Part shown: piece after piece, positions 22,165 to 34,439 of the stretch
How the letters are laid out: each line of letters starts with the position of its first letter
Position numbering within the stretch: the first letter of the stretch is position 1
NCBI GenBank assembly: GCA_007570785.1
Contig: ML661796.1
Span: 1,420,284-1,484,283, forward strand
Length of the DNA: 64,000 nt
Direction of reading: 5' to 3'
Source: Antilocapra americana
Lineage: Eukaryota; Chordata; Mammalia; Artiodactyla; Antilocapridae
Position numbers and translations under genes: made by a program
The notes under the pieces: generated by a model
Told to the model about the DNA's origin: nothing
The model's input: only the letters and a program-made list of their open reading frames with translations
Database searches by the model: none

Positions 22165-22570
22165 TCAGCACTTACTTAGCTGCTATTAGGTGCCAGGTAG
22201 TGGGCTTGCTCAGTCAGGTCCGACTCTTTTGCAACCCCATGGACTGTATCCCGCCAGGCTCCTCTCTCCATGGGACATCCCAGACAAGAATACTGGAGTG
22301 GGTAGCCATTTCCTTCTCCATGGGATCTTCCTGACTCAGGGATCGAACCCATGTCTCCTGCATTGGCAGGCGGATTCTTTGTCACTGATCTACCTGGGAT
22401 TCCCTGTACTGGGCTTGGCCCATTCGTAAATATTATTTCATTTTCAGCCTCGTGACCAATGCTGTGAAGTTGGTAACATCCTTCTTTTTTACACTTGAGG
22501 AAACAGGGGCTCAGATTATGTAATTTGTTGCAGTAAATTGACTGAGTCAGAGTTTGAACACAGGTGTTTT
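22165..22570 (-). repeat. MIR relic split by SINE
   Basis: Antisense MIR: 'tgctattaggtgccagg' to the left and 'tattatttcattttcagcct', 'acttgaggaaacaggggctc' to the right of the SINE. The uninterrupted ancestral target is recovered exactly at the TSD. Confidence 0.78.
22209..22405 (-). mobile_element. Bov-tA SINE
   Basis: Minus-strand copy with 'gcctgccaatgcaggagac' (reverse complement at 22350-22372). A 12-bp TSD 'gtagtgggcttg'/'gtactgggcttg' lies at 22197-22208 and 22406-22417, inside MIR. Confidence 0.94.
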
Positions 22571-22794
22571 TTTTTCTGTTCAACTTTATTTCATTTGCAC
22601 CAATTTCATTAATTCTGTTCATGGAGAGAAATGAACTCTTTGCAGTTGTCAATCTATCCTCATCATTGTGATCGCATATACATATTTTAATCCCCTAACA
22701 CAAATGTCCAGGCTTGGGGGTGGAGAGAGGACTTTCAATGGCAGGAAGGAGACAAACAATGGGAGATAAGAGAGAAGAAGGGTAGAGCTTAATG

Positions 22795-22985
22795 TTTAAG
22801 ACCTAGATTTAAAGCCCCGCCTTACCACTTTTAGCTCTGTGCACTTGGGCAAGCAACAGCCTTGTTGAGGCTCAGTTTCCTCACTTGAAAAACAGGGCTA
22901 AATAGTACTCATCTCATAGGGTGGTTGTGAGCCTTGCTGATAGTGCCAGAAATATGTTCAAGCACAGAGCCTGGCATGAAGGCAA
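22795..22985 (+). repeat. MIR relic
   Basis: Sense MIR: 'cacttgggcaagcaaca', 'ggctcagtttcctcact', 'tctcatagggtggttgtgag', 'gcacagagcctggcatgaa'. Full-length order is kept. Confidence 0.8.
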
Positions 22986-23317
22986 CATTCTCTGTGGTTA
23001 CTTTTGTTTCCAGAGGACTCTATTCTGATATGTCACTGGATATTTCCAGACAGAAAGGTAGATTACAGATCGGGAAGGCAGCTGACAGGATTAGCCAATC
23101 CAAGTCAGAATACACAATACGAAGAGAAAGCATTTACACCCAGGGCTCCAACTCCCCTCCTGGGGATCACTGGAGTTTCCAGAGCTGAATTGAAGTGCCA
23201 GCTGCTCATTGACAATAATGAAAGCATTTCCCACGTGGCGAATTGTTGATATATTTTCTCAGTTATCATTTTTTCTCCCATAAATATTTATTCAACATTT
23301 GTTTCTTGCTACTATTT

Positions 23318-23660
23318 ATTCCTTCATCAAAAACATAGTTTCTGAGTGCCTTTTCTATACTTGGTACTATTCTTGGCACTAGGGAAACAGCAGTGAAACA
23401 AAAAGGCAAAGATCCCTACCCTCATAGAGGTTTTATTTTAGTGGAGGGTGGGGGTAGGGAGAGATGACAAAATAAATGGCATATCAGTGATGACAACTAA
23501 TGAGAAAAAAAGCTGGGCAAGTGGGCAAAGGGCATAGAAAGTGTACATGGGGTTGGAATATTTGGTGGGGAAGCCAAGGAAAGCCCTGAGAAGGTGACAT
23601 TTGACTTGAAGTAAGTAAAAGTGAAGATAATTCTATTCGGAGAAAACAGTAAGACCAGAG
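23318..23660 (-). repeat. L2-type relic
   Basis: It has the order 'tactattcttggcactaggg', 'aacagcagtgaaaca', 'atccctaccctcatagagg', then 'gaaggtgacatttgactt', typical of ancient L2-family copies in antisense. Frames over it are shadows. Confidence 0.6.
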
Positions 23661-24019
23661 GCTCTGAGGAGGGAGCAATATTCTAGGAAGCCAAAAAAGC
23701 CAGAGCAGCTGGCAGAATGAGTGAGAGATTGGTGGATGGGATGGGAGGGGAGGTGGGAATAGAGAAAGGAGAAGGTAAGACCTTGTAGAGATGATTTTTT
23801 ATAGATGAAAAAATGAGCAAGGAACTAGCAAATGAGTAGAAAACAGAAATAATATATTAATATTTCTTAAACATGTTTCAGGTACTGATATTACTGTTAT
23901 TAGTATTTTGATACAAAGATGTATACATATAATAAAGCTGAAAGTTTTTGCTGGCAAAGTGGTTATCACTATTTTATGGTGCTCCTCAGAAGTCCTCATG
24001 ACTTCCAAGTCTTTTGCCA

Positions 24020-24100
24020 TCTTGACAAGTTGGACACCCACAGCTAGTAAGTGGTGAAGTTAGAACTAGAATGTAGGCCTGCTGACTTCTAGGCCAGGGT
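24020..24100 (-). repeat. MIR-like fragment
   Basis: 'cacagctagtaagtgg' and 'ggcctgctgacttct' are the antisense MIR end. Short and diverged. Confidence 0.5.
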
Positions 24101-24129
24101 TGATATGTTCTTCCTTCATGTGTGAGGCA

Positions 24130-24260
24130 TGTCCTCCAGAATCACTTAATACCAGAAATGGAAGTAGTTTTGGAGGTCATCTAATCCAACTCTCTCCTTG
24201 CAGAGATGGGAAATCTGAATCACAGAGAGCAAAAGTAACCCCACCAAAGGTTGGCCGTCG
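24130..24260. repeat. Ancient repeat, copy 1 of a local pair
   Basis: It resembles 24845-24965 at about 70% over 115 bp ('tttggaggtcatctaat', 'cacagagagcaaaa'). The two overlying plus-strand frames (24100-24408 and 24671-25084) therefore share similar peptides, but the similarity is at DNA level and I do not call genes. Confidence 0.6.
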
Positions 24261-24844
24261 TGTTAGTGATAGAGCTCAAATTAAATGTCAGATCTTTGCT
24301 CCTTATAGGTATGCTCTACACCCAGCTGTTGTTTTAGAGGCAGGTATGGCTAGGAGAAAATTCCTACCCTGGCCTGTGGCCAAGGATAATCTAGGACCTA
24401 CGGGGTAGAAATGAGCTGATTTTAGGGTATGGGGTGACTAAAGACTCTGGGCTGATGGATTGTGGCAATTAAGGCAGGGCCTGGTGTAAAAGGGATCCTG
24501 GGTCTTTCAAGGGGTGGGAGTAGGGATAGACCTGGTGAGTTTATATTCTAGAACGTCTTTGAGCATCTTAAGAAGACCACCCATGAAGTTCATATGCTTC
24601 CTTGTTGATTTGTGTCTTAGGTGCTGTGCAGATGTGTCTGGAAGCTGTTTAGCTGAGAAAATACCATGCGGTGGCAAATGTTCTTGCTGTGTGGGCTGAT
24701 CTTGTTGCTTCTTGCTGGCATCAACCTATTGTTGAGTCTTTTCTTATAGCAAGTTGGTCTAAAGGGGGCACGTGGCAGAAAGGGGGAGAACCTCCTGATA
24801 ACCATCTGGGGCAGCCTAGCTGTAAAGCCAATGTGTGCAACACA

Positions 24845-24965
24845 GGCTCACTCAATGTCAGAACTGGAAGTGGCCTTGGCGGTCATCTAATTCTACTTCC
24901 TTCTTGTATCAACAAGAACACTGAGTCACAGAGAGCAAAAATGACCTGCCAAAGGATAGACAGTA
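24845..24965. repeat. Ancient repeat, copy 2 of a local pair
   Basis: Direct-orientation partner of 24130-24260, about 715 bp downstream. It is either an old tandem duplication or two insertions of one ancient family. Confidence 0.6.
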
Positions 24966-24969
24966 GATT

Positions 24970-27640
24970 GAACTTGTCCTCTGTACTGGAAAGTGTACTT
25001 ATTGTCCAGATTGCAGAAGCTACCATGATATTTCAGATAAGCAGCAAGCTCCATTCATTATTATTATTAGAAACTTCCAATTGATTATATTAGTCTCAGG
25101 CTCAGGAACTTTTCTAAGCTTTGAGGGAGGTGGGCAGTGATTAGTTCCAGGGTCAACTTGCTTTGGCCTACAGCTTGGAGGCTGAGCTGGCTTTTGGAGG
25201 GGCGCAAGTGGGACCAACAGTGGCCAGTCAGAGGCTGCTACTCTGGAAAACCTGTCTAATGTCTAGCAGTGTCAGGGTTAGCCTGGCTTGGTTCCTGGGT
25301 GTCTTTCCACTTGTGAGTGGGCACTTGTTGGAGCTGACATCCAGTCCTTTCTTTTCCTAGCCCTCTCTCTCACGGAAGCTTGAGAAGCAGACATCACACA
25401 GCCTGAAAAGCCCACATCTGCAGTGGAGCCTACTAGTGAGGCAGCTGTGAGTCCTTAGACATGTGTTAGTGCTGATGGCTTGGGGCCAAGTGAAATCCCA
25501 GGCTCCAATCATGTGGCTACCCTCTGTAAAATTTGGCTGTTTGAAAGAATGCAACAGGAAAATCAGAAACGCCTGCACACTTTTCCCTGTTGCTATTGGT
25601 ACCAAGCTGGAGTTCATTCCTACTCAAGTCCTAGAGATGTTAGGGAGATCCTTTAATATCATTTGGAAACCCAGACACCTGGTTTTGCCATTTGTAAGCT
25701 CTCATGACTCATCGCTGTACACCACTCACCTCTGAGAGGAGAGTGGCTTTCCCAGCTGGAGGTTGCCTTTATGTGGATTGTTGGTTGGCTGCATTTCCAG
25801 AAGAGAGTAAAAGGTTCATGGCTTAGGTGTTATCTTGGACATCAGGACAGAAAAAAGATGGAATAACATGATATTGCTCTGTGAAAACTGGAGTGTAGTT
25901 ATCTTACTTCTGGGAAAATGTCATACCTTGGTCCTCCATGGATAAAGTGAAGAGTCAGGGGTGTAGGAAATATGTCTGAGGCACTCTGCAAACCCGTGTT
26001 GCATAGGCTGAAAACTTGCTACGAAAACATGCATTCTGTTCTACTGCAGCTCCTTTATGAAAAGGAACAGTACCAAGAAACTGTGGGGGTTAGAAACGGG
26101 GAGGTGCTTGGAACTGACACTACTGCATTATTTTCAGAGAACTGCAATGTGTTCTGGTTGAACAAAAGGAAGTTGGGTTGTGATAATATAGTTCTGGATT
26201 CCATGGAATGTTGTGGCTCAGAGAGGCAAGAGATAAAAGACAGAGAAACAATATACTGGTAAGTTTCAGGGGTTTTATTTTATATTAAAACATCATTTTG
26301 TCACAGATATAGACTGAATGTGAGTAAAAGAGAAGTATTATATTTCTGTGCATCAAAATGGAAACATGCTTACTAAGCTGTGCTTTGTATTATCTGAAAA
26401 ATACTAAGTGCTCCTCATCATAGCCTTTGTCCTAAAAGGCTTACGAATTTTTTTCCAGAAAAGGTGCGCTGGCAATCAATGGCTGGTTACCCAGAGGGAA
26501 ATAAATAGCCTTCTTGATGAAACTACCTGAGCAGCCCCTTTACCGGCAGAACATGTGTCCATACCCCATCTCTCTGTGTCCAAGCATCTTTCTTCAATTA
26601 TGGACCAGGGTGTGTTGAGTTAGAGAGCCAGAGATACATAGGCCAGACATAATTTATGCAGATTTGCCCAAGTTTATATAGTAGTTTGTTATTCAACACA
26701 AAAGCAGCCACCATAGCAACCTCAGGATCACAAAATGCTTATGGTACCTCTGAGAGACACATTGTCGTCTCACAAAGATGTTGAAATATGTGAATCTTCC
26801 ACAGTCTCATAAGTTCATCTTTGCCCTGGGTGAACTGGAGAGCTGCTTGCCTAAAGGGCTCCTTTCTGGTATGATCTAAATGTCCCATTAAAGCACTGTG
26901 CGTGTTAAGTAACCTGGCTAGCAGGCGGATTTGCTCCTCTCTCACAGTTTGTTTTTCATGTTCATTTCCTTAATGATTTGAAAAATTGTTTTCAAAGGTT
27001 CCTCCGACAGGGCCCAGTGGCACTGTGCTTGGCCTGGCTTCTTTCGCTGCCAAAATGCAGACCCTCTGCAGTGTGACAGAACAAGGCTTTTGAGCTGCTA
27101 ACTGGTGAGGGATACGGTAATGAGCTCCAGCTGTGGAGTGCAGGCTCCAAGGAATTGGAGGGGAGCCCAAACGGAGAGGCTCTGGTTGATTCTGGGAAGC
27201 CTGTCTTTTGGTGCCCTTATCTTCCCAGTTTGGGGATCCAGAAATAGGGCCAAACTCCAGCTGGTACCTCTGCTTCTGAAAATCCACTGGGACCTGCAAA
27301 TCCTTTGCTGGACATGGCAGACTTGCAGCCCGCAGGTCTTGGCTTTCACCTGTTTAAAGCCCATAGTGGAGTGTAGGTAACTCAGATTTCTGGAAAACAA
27401 ATGACAATCCCTTATGTGTAGGGTCTTGCAGATTTGTAGGGTCTGCAGATACTCCCGCCATAGCCAGATTTCAAACTACCAACAGCTTAACAACTAGTTC
27501 CCCGAACTGCTGAAAATTTAACAAATGGCTCCAGCACACTGGTGCTCCAGGTTATCTCATTTGCTATCCACATGATTCACATGATCTCATGGATAGGTTG
27601 TCCTCAACCCCGTTTAACAGAAAAGAAAACAGGCCTAGAG
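24970..27640. other. Unrecognised, no gene seen
   Basis: About 2.7 kb with no young repeat. The longest frames are 25972-26262 (96 codons, plus), 27105-27380 (plus) and 26970-27299 and 27098-27400 (minus, overlapping it). None has a recognisable domain, and both strands being open argues against coding. If a hidden exon exists in the window, this is one place to test. Confidence 0.45.
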
Positions 27641-27647
27641 GATTTAA

Positions 27648-27745
27648 TACAGAGATTCTCAAACTTTACTGTGCATATGAATCACCTGGGGATCTTGTTA
27701 AAGGGGGAACCTGTGATTCTGCATTTTTAACAAGCTCCCAAGTGA
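27648..27745 (+). mobile_element. MER5-type DNA transposon relic
   Basis: 'gagattctcaaactttactg', 'catatgaatcacctggggat' and 'aacaagctcccaagtga' follow the MER5A (hAT-Charlie, non-autonomous) order. Internal deletions are present. Confidence 0.75.
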
Positions 27746-27749
27746 CAAG

Positions 27750-28440
27750 TTTCCACAGTTAATTAAAGGTGTAGTCAACTTTCTGGAAAAGAAGGGGAGG
27801 AGGCTAAAAGATGGTCTGTCCCAACTGGCAAGTCACACCGTGCCACCTCTTCCAAGCCATACCCATTGATTCCTCAACCAGTTCCCCTCCCGGAATGTTC
27901 AGGGGTTCTACTAGGCTCTCCCAGGAACCACTGCAGGACACACCATAGTCTGCCATTTCAGGCAGAAGGGGAGCTGGTTTCCTCTCCGGGGCTCACAGGT
28001 TAGTAACGAGGCAGAACTGATTGACGGAGGGCTGCAGGAAGGCCTTTTGCAATACCCAGTCCTAATCATATAAAGCAACCCGGCTCTCTCCTTGAGTTGG
28101 GCCACAGTATGTGACTTTATGGCACTGTACTCCTAGGAATCTTCAAATCTAACATTTTTACTCCTCTGCATATTGTGGAGGAGCCAAAAGTTGATGCTAT
28201 TTTCTACTCGCCTGACAGTTATAAACTTAGGGGCCCAAACCAGCAACCCAGAAAACAGTTACAAATGAGCTAATATGGGTCCTGTTTTCACTCAAATGTA
28301 TCACCTAATAATGAAGATTTAGATAGACCGGAGAGATCACTGAATGGAGAAACTCAAGCAAGGGAGGCCCTGCTTGACCTCAGAGTCTGAAATCCAGTCA
28401 AGCAATGCACATTTATGGAACAGTTAGGGTACGAGCCATT
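27750..28440. other. Unrecognised, no gene seen
   Basis: No repeat family, exon or RNA recognised. The minus frame 27911-28105 has no known motif. Confidence 0.45.
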
Positions 28441-28445
28441 ATATG

Positions 28446-28665
28446 GTGCGTGCTAAGCCGCTTCAGTCATTTCTGACTCTGTGTGACCCCATGGACCATA
28501 GCCCGCCAGGTTCCTCTATCTGTGGATTCTCTAGGCAAGAATACTGGAGTGGGTTGCCACGCCCTCCTACAGGGAACTTCCTAACCCAGGAATCAAACCC
28601 GCTTCTCTTATGTCTCCTGCATTGATAGGCGGGTTCTTTACCACTAGCACCACCTGGGAAGCCCT
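28446..28665 (-). mobile_element. Bov-tA SINE
   Basis: Minus-strand copy, plus-strand order 'ccgcttcagtcatttctgac' to 'caccacctgggaagccct'. Flanks show only weak TSD candidates ('attatat'/'attacat'). Confidence 0.92.
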
Positions 28666-29194
28666 ATTACATAGTACCAAGTCCAATTGTGCCATAAAAT
28701 TTAGATCATATTTGTTGTATAGAATGCTGAAATGTGTATAGGCAGGGCTACTGTCTAGACTGCCAGAGCACAATTTCCAAAGGAATGTTCTCCATTCCTG
28801 TTTTAAGACTTTTCATTCAATCGGGCAATCAAAAGATTCAAACGTATCCAAGCTATTTTCTAGTTAATGGAACACACGAGCAAAGGATTCTTTTCTTTTC
28901 CTTTGGAGATTGTCTCACAATCAAAACCATCTTTCTAGTAAAATGATTTTATTCTGATATTCAGCTCCAATTCTTTTTTTATTTTATTCTCCTGAGTCTG
29001 GATAAAGCAAGTAATTCATGATGATCCATTTATTCGCTGCCAAAATGTATGTTTGCTGTTACAGAGATATAATCTTAACTGTGTCTCTCTCCTTTTCTCT
29101 ACCACCTTACCAATTCCATTCTGTGTTTGGTACAGGAATACCTTTGTGTTTATAGGGCAAGATAGTGCCAGGGACATATCTTGCCCTTCCTATC

Positions 29195-29730
29195 TGTGGA
29201 AATTCTCCTCATCTTCTCAAGCCCAATTTGAAATGTCACGTTCTCTGGGAACCCTTCCCCAATCCCCACAGTGACTTGAAAATTATTATATTTTCCTCCA
29301 GCCTGCAACCCTTGTGATCCTCTTCTCAATGGTAGGTTATATTTCACTCTGCTTTGCATTAGAGGTTATTATCTCAATATCTTTCTCCCTTTCCTACCTC
29401 CAACCCAGCTAGGATGTCAGATTTTTAGGCTCTTAGGTCCATAATAATTATAATTATTGGTTATTTAACACTTACTAAGTACCAGGCATTTTACAAGAGA
29501 GTATTTTCAAGCTTCAAAATAACACTCTTATCAGAGGCATTGTTATCCCATTTCACTGAGGCTCAGTGAGGTCAGGCAACTGGTCTGGGACCTGCCAGCA
29601 GTACTTTTAACCTGACTCAAAGCCCACATTCCTTCCATTCTACTCTCTAGCCATATCCTCTCTTTGAGGGCAGAGACTAAGGCTTCCAGCCAGAGTAAGA
29701 GTTCAGTGAGTTGTCAAATGAATATGTACA
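29195..29730 (+). repeat. L2 relic with MIR inside
   Basis: The left part has 'aagcccaatttgaaatgtca' and 'gggaacccttccccaatccc' (the L2 3' region). The right part (29655-29730) has 'tttgagggcagagactaagg' and a 'tcaaatgaat' end. An antisense MIR (29455-29650) separates them. Confidence 0.6.
29455..29650 (-). repeat. MIR relic
   Basis: 'cacttactaagtaccaggca', 'attgttatcccatttcactg', 'aggctcagtgaggtcagg' give the antisense MIR layout. Confidence 0.75.
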
Positions 29731-30118
29731 TGAAGGAGTATGTGTTACTTGGCTCATGGTAGCAATAATGCTAGAAAAAGTGCCTGCCTCCAGGCTGGTG
29801 AACCTCTTCTTGTGGCCTGCCTGGTGTGTCACTCAGATATCCTTTCTGTCAATCCCTGTGCTCTGTGCTATATCCCCAGTTCTCTGTTCCTTTCCCGTCA
29901 GTCACCGAGATAAGTTTATAAATGAACACATTCTAATGCTACTCTGTTAATGGATACTAGTAAGATATCTAAAAATTCATTCATTCAATACTTTCATAAG
30001 AAAATTCAATGCATAGTGCCAAGCACATAGGAGGTCATTATAAATAGCCATTGAATAAATGTGCTAGAGATAGAACAGACTGTTTGTGGCAATAAATGAA
30101 GGGGACACAGACATAGTT

Positions 30119-30316
30119 GTTGTTTAGCTACTAAGTTGTGTCCGACTCTCTGTGACCCCGTGGACTGTAGCCCTCAAGGTTTCTCTGTCCATGGGATTTC
30201 CCAGCAAGAATACTGGAGTGGGTTGCCATTTCCTTCTCCAGGGGATCTTCCTGACCCAGGGATGGAACCCATGTCTCAGCAGCCGGATTCTTTACCACTG
30301 AGCCATCAGGGAAGCC
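30119..30316 (-). mobile_element. Bov-tA SINE
   Basis: Minus-strand copy with a perfect 13-bp TSD 'cacagacatagtt' (30106-30118 and 30317-30329). The tRNA-like head is slightly deleted ('atgtctcagcagccgg'). Confidence 0.95.
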
Positions 30317-30334
30317 CACAGACATAGTTAGGTT

Positions 30335-30460
30335 AGAACTATTTTCTAGCAAACACATCTAGGTACCAAGGTCTGTGCTAACTTGGATACACCAAGATCA
30401 CTAAGATAGGCATGGTCTCTGCCCTCATGGGGCTTACTCTCTAGTAGGTGATATATTTTT
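30335..30460. repeat. L2-type fragment
   Basis: 'taccaaggtctgtgctaac' and 'ggtctctgccctcatggggc' match old L2-family sequence. Low similarity. Confidence 0.5.
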
Positions 30461-30729
30461 ATCTTACACTAGGGTCTACTTGAATCAATATTCTAATCTA
30501 AAAGAGTAGGGTAGAAAAAGGTATTCTAGGGCAGGGGTAGGGATTCTTGCCATTGTAATTCATTATGAAGAAGATTCTAGTTTTGAAGTGTCCACAGGGG
30601 CTTCTGCTTCCTTTTCCTTTTAGTTCAGTTATGCTCAACTGGAGAAAGAAGTGGAGACATACCTCCTTAGAGGGTTGTAGCATCATTCTCAGTGAATGCT
30701 TTTATCATTAAACAATTGTATAACCACCA

Positions 30730-32260
30730 AATAAAAATATTCTCACCATAAAAAGCATCTGATAATACCAATGCTACCTTCAGACTTTATCTCAAACCCA
30801 TTCTCCCGAAGTAATCACAATTAAGTTTTCTTCTGCCTCTATACAAACATTCTTCTCTGCGTTTACAAAGTCATATGTACACACATACATGCATAGTGAT
30901 TATCTTTTTACTATAAAAGCAACTGTTTTCTATATATTCTTAAGCAATAACTTTTTGATTTAACTATATCTTTGATGTCTTTCCATATTGCTACATGTAG
31001 ATCTGCATTCTTCTATCTTAAAAAATGCACTTGTTCCATTTAAACTGCTGTATAGTGCTCTATTGTGTGGATGGATGTACCACACTTTATTTAACCATTT
31101 CTATACTGATGGGTATTTATTTATATTGTTTCCAGTTTCTTTACACTTATTAACAGTGTCACAATGAATGTCCTGGGCAATGTGCCTTCTGCACATGTGT
31201 ATCCCTAGGGTAACTGTGTGGAAGTAGAATTATTGGGTCATGGGGTATGTGTGCCTAAAATATTGTCATATTTGCCTCCAAAGTGGCTGAATCAATTTAT
31301 TTTATCACCAATAGTGTATGCATGCCCTTTTACTATATTCTTGTCCAATGGATATTATAATTTTTTAATAGTTCCCAATTTGATGATAAATTAGATATAA
31401 AAATTAGTTTCTCATTCTATTTAAGTGTGTTCTGGGAACTTCTCTGGTGGTCCAGTGGTTAAGCCTCTGAGCTTCCACTGCAGGGGGCACAGGTTCTGTC
31501 CCTGTTGGGGAGCTAGGATCCCACATGCTATGCAGTGGGGCCAAAAAAATGAAAAAGGTTCTGATCGCTTATTTTTGTGGTATTGTTCCTTACTGGAACT
31601 GCATGTACTCCATATATCAGTTATTTGTTATGTTGCAATTATTTTTGATGGTCTGTCACTTTTTAACTTTGCTTACTATCTTTTATGTATAAAACTTTTA
31701 ACATTTTATGTAATCAGCTTTGCTTATTTTGTGTTTTATGACTTAGGAATTTTTGTCTTACTTTGCCTTATCCACCTCAAGAATATAAAGACATCCTCCT
31801 ATATCTTCATATAATATTTATATTTTTTAATGTTTATATTTAGTTCTTTAAAATATGTGGAATTTATATTTGCATATGGTATGAAACAGGGATCTAGCTA
31901 TTTTATTTTCTGAAATGAATAGCCAATTGTCCTTCTATCATTTCCTGAAAAGCCCACTTCTTCCCGCGATTTTAAGTACTACTTTTGCTACGTGCTAATA
32001 TTTTCATATATAACCAGGTCTGTTTTTTCACTCCATTCTGTTTCATGGAGAGGACTTTATCAAACTATCCATTGCCAAATCATTGAATGGAGTCTTCTCA
32101 TGAATACTGTTGATTCTTTACAATTTATTCTTTCAAAGAAAATTCTTAATTCTAGTCAGAAAAAAACTTTTAAACTAGATACTATATTAATAAAAATATT
32201 TTGTTTGAGAAAGCTATATCCATAACCAATTACCTGAGTTACTTTAGCCAATAAGAAATT
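30730..32260 (-). mobile_element. Old L1M, 3'-UTR into ORF2, decayed
   Basis: On the plus strand the order is 3'-UTR ('catgtagatctgcattcttc', 'gggtatttatttatattgtt', 'tattgggtcatggggtatg') then ORF2 antisense ('cttttatgtataaaac', 'ttgtcttactttgcctta', 'catttcctgaaaagcccac'). A CHR-type SINE inserted at 31434-31557. No ORF survives; the 129-codon plus frame (31425-31814) spans SINE and antisense L1. Confidence 0.8.
31434..31557 (+). mobile_element. CHR-type tRNA-derived SINE
   Basis: 'cttctctggtggtccagtgg' head, 'gcttccactgcagggggcac', 'gatcccacatgctatgcagt', ending in an A-rich tail. This is the older cetartiodactyl (CHR) tRNA-SINE type, not Bov-tA. A 6-bp TSD 'gttctg' is possible at 31427-31432 and 31558-31563. 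Confidence 0.8.
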
Positions 32261-32859
32261 AATCATTTTAACAAAAAAACAGTGAAAAAAATTACATATT
32301 GGTTCATGTAGCCACATTCTGATTTTCTCCATTAATATGAAAGGATATGTTGAGCACATTTTTACATTAGAAGATGCTGAGCTTTATACTTGATAGACTG
32401 ACCTAAAGGACCCACGACTGTACTATGTTATTCCCATCTTGAAAGCAAATGTCACCCCAGATATTAACTTTGATAGAGGTCCTTTTAGAGATAGTTAAGA
32501 AAAAAATCTGAAGAATGCCACATGATACAAATAGGGGAAAATAATATTTTGAGCACCAGTTTTTGTAAACATGGAAAAAAATGTAGAGATATTTTATAGT
32601 GATGATGGAATTTGATTCTCCAAAATGATGATCTATCTACTAAGCAGAAAAATTACATTTTGCCTCTCAAATATTTGTGGCTTTCCTACAGGAATATGTT
32701 AGTTTTGCTTTTGCTTTATGTGGTTGTTCCTTATGGAAGATGATAAGCATTATCGTGGGAAAAATAATGGTGGTATTGTAGCTTTCAGTGGTGGCTTTTT
32801 GTTTTTTGATGCGCAGTAGGTGACTTAGTGTCACCTTTTAAATACAGGAGCATATAGAG
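32261..32859. other. Unrecognised, no gene seen
   Basis: AT-rich sequence, possibly further decayed L1 at its left side. No gene or RNA seen. Confidence 0.4.
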
Positions 32860-33035
32860 GCAGACGGTCAGGGTTCTACTTCCAATTCTGCCGTTTACTT
32901 GCTGTGTGACTTTGGGTAAGTCATGTAACTTTTTGAATGTCAGTTTTCTTATCTGTTTAACAGTGAATCAAACCACTAGTCTGCCTATTTCACCTCAGTG
33001 TATCAAATTATTATGAGAATCAAATGAGGAAATAA
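32860..33035 (+). repeat. MIR relic
   Basis: 'gccgtttacttgctgtgtga', 'ctttgggtaagtcatgtaac', 'cagttttcttatctgttt' are a clear sense MIR core. Confidence 0.8.
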
Positions 33036-33414
33036 ACAGAAAAAAGCTTTAATCACTGTTAAGATGAAATTAAAAAAAAAGAGATTATTATTAAAGGGCA
33101 CCTGAAGAATATGCTCTGACCATCTTAAAACCCTACAAAGCATCAGCAAAGGGGCCAAATGAAGACAGGGGAAAACAGCCATAGAGAAAAATGGGAAGAA
33201 ACAGTGGAGGAAGAGGGTGTGTAGCAGAAAGCACAAACTCTGAGGAGTGTTTTAACCTCTCATCCCTCCCCTACTCATTACAAACCTAACAGTAGGGAGC
33301 CTCTAAGAGGTGCATAATAATATTTTAGTGTAGTAATTAAGAGCTTTTAAAAAATAGGTGTGATTCTAGCGTACTGGGAGTATCAAGGTATTGAGGGGTG
33401 GGGAGAGGGAAGCA

Positions 33415-33570
33415 AAACTTGCTGAGTGTCTACCACAGCCCGAGGTCAGATGTCACATGCTTTACATACATGGTTTTCTCTAGTCCTATAAAGTAACTTG
33501 CAAGTCTGGATCTTAACCCCATTTTACAGATGAGGAAATTGATTTGTGAATGTTCTGTGCCCCCTACTGG
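33415..33570 (-). repeat. MIR relic
   Basis: 'aacttgctgagtgtctacca', 'catgctttacatacatgg', 'ccccattttacagatgagga' give antisense MIR. Confidence 0.75.
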
Positions 33571-34439
33571 CTAGCACAAAGAACTGACCTGTTTCTTCCC
33601 CACCAACTCCTTTCTTCCGCCTAAGGAGCCATCTTTACATTTGTCTATCTATCATCTCATCTTTAATTGCTTAATCACACCTCAGCTCATCTCCCCTTCA
33701 TACATATACATATCTATTTGCTTCCTTACACACCTTTTTTCTTCACCTCTTTCTTCTAAATGTTGTTCAATCACCTCAAGAAAAATTGTCCTCAATTTCT
33801 TTGAGCCCTGGTTTGTTCACCTATAAAATGGAACAACTGACAGACTAGATTTGAGGTTTAAATTTGATTATTAATGTGTGAATATGTTATCTATAAAGCT
33901 ATAAGTTCTAAATCTTAATGTAAGATATTAGATACCTTTCTCTAGAGAATGTTCATTATTGGAGAAAGATATTTAGTGGTCTGCCACAGGGTTTTGTTCA
34001 TATCAATAATTGGAAATTGTCATAAAAGCATGCCTAGTAAATTTATATATGTAACAAATCTATAAAAAATTTTAAAAGAGTTATAGAAAGGAAATTATAG
34101 AAGTTAGAATTGTAGAAAAGAATTACAGAAAATTTGACAGATTGGAAAAATTGGTTGAAATTAGCAAGATTATATTTTACCAGAGTAAGTGCAAAGTTTT
34201 CACTTAAGTTTAGAGGACTGTAAAGTACATACTGGGGGAGGACTGAACCCATTAGTGTTAATAGCTAAACACTGTTTGGTTGTGTTAGTACTGTAGTGCA
34301 GCTGTTAAAACACCTAAGAAGCATATCAGCCCCATAAATAGGGGCACGGGGGTGGTTACGGTAACTCTTCAGAGACGAGCTGAACAAGTGTGCATGCTAG
34401 CTATGGGCATTACAGTGTAAAAGACATTCATATTATCGA
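33571..34439. other. Unrecognised, no gene seen
   Basis: AT-rich. Short frames only (33641-33826 plus, 34043-34252 minus), with hydrophobic chance composition. Confidence 0.4.

Noticed and set aside
25972..26262. 96-codon plus frame
   Set aside because: Length is compatible with chance in about 2.7 kb of unique DNA; no motif or exon boundary is convincing.
31425..31814. 129-codon plus frame with hydrophobic end
   Set aside because: It begins in a CHR-type SINE and continues through antisense L1, so the 'membrane' pattern is AT-rich L1 sequence.
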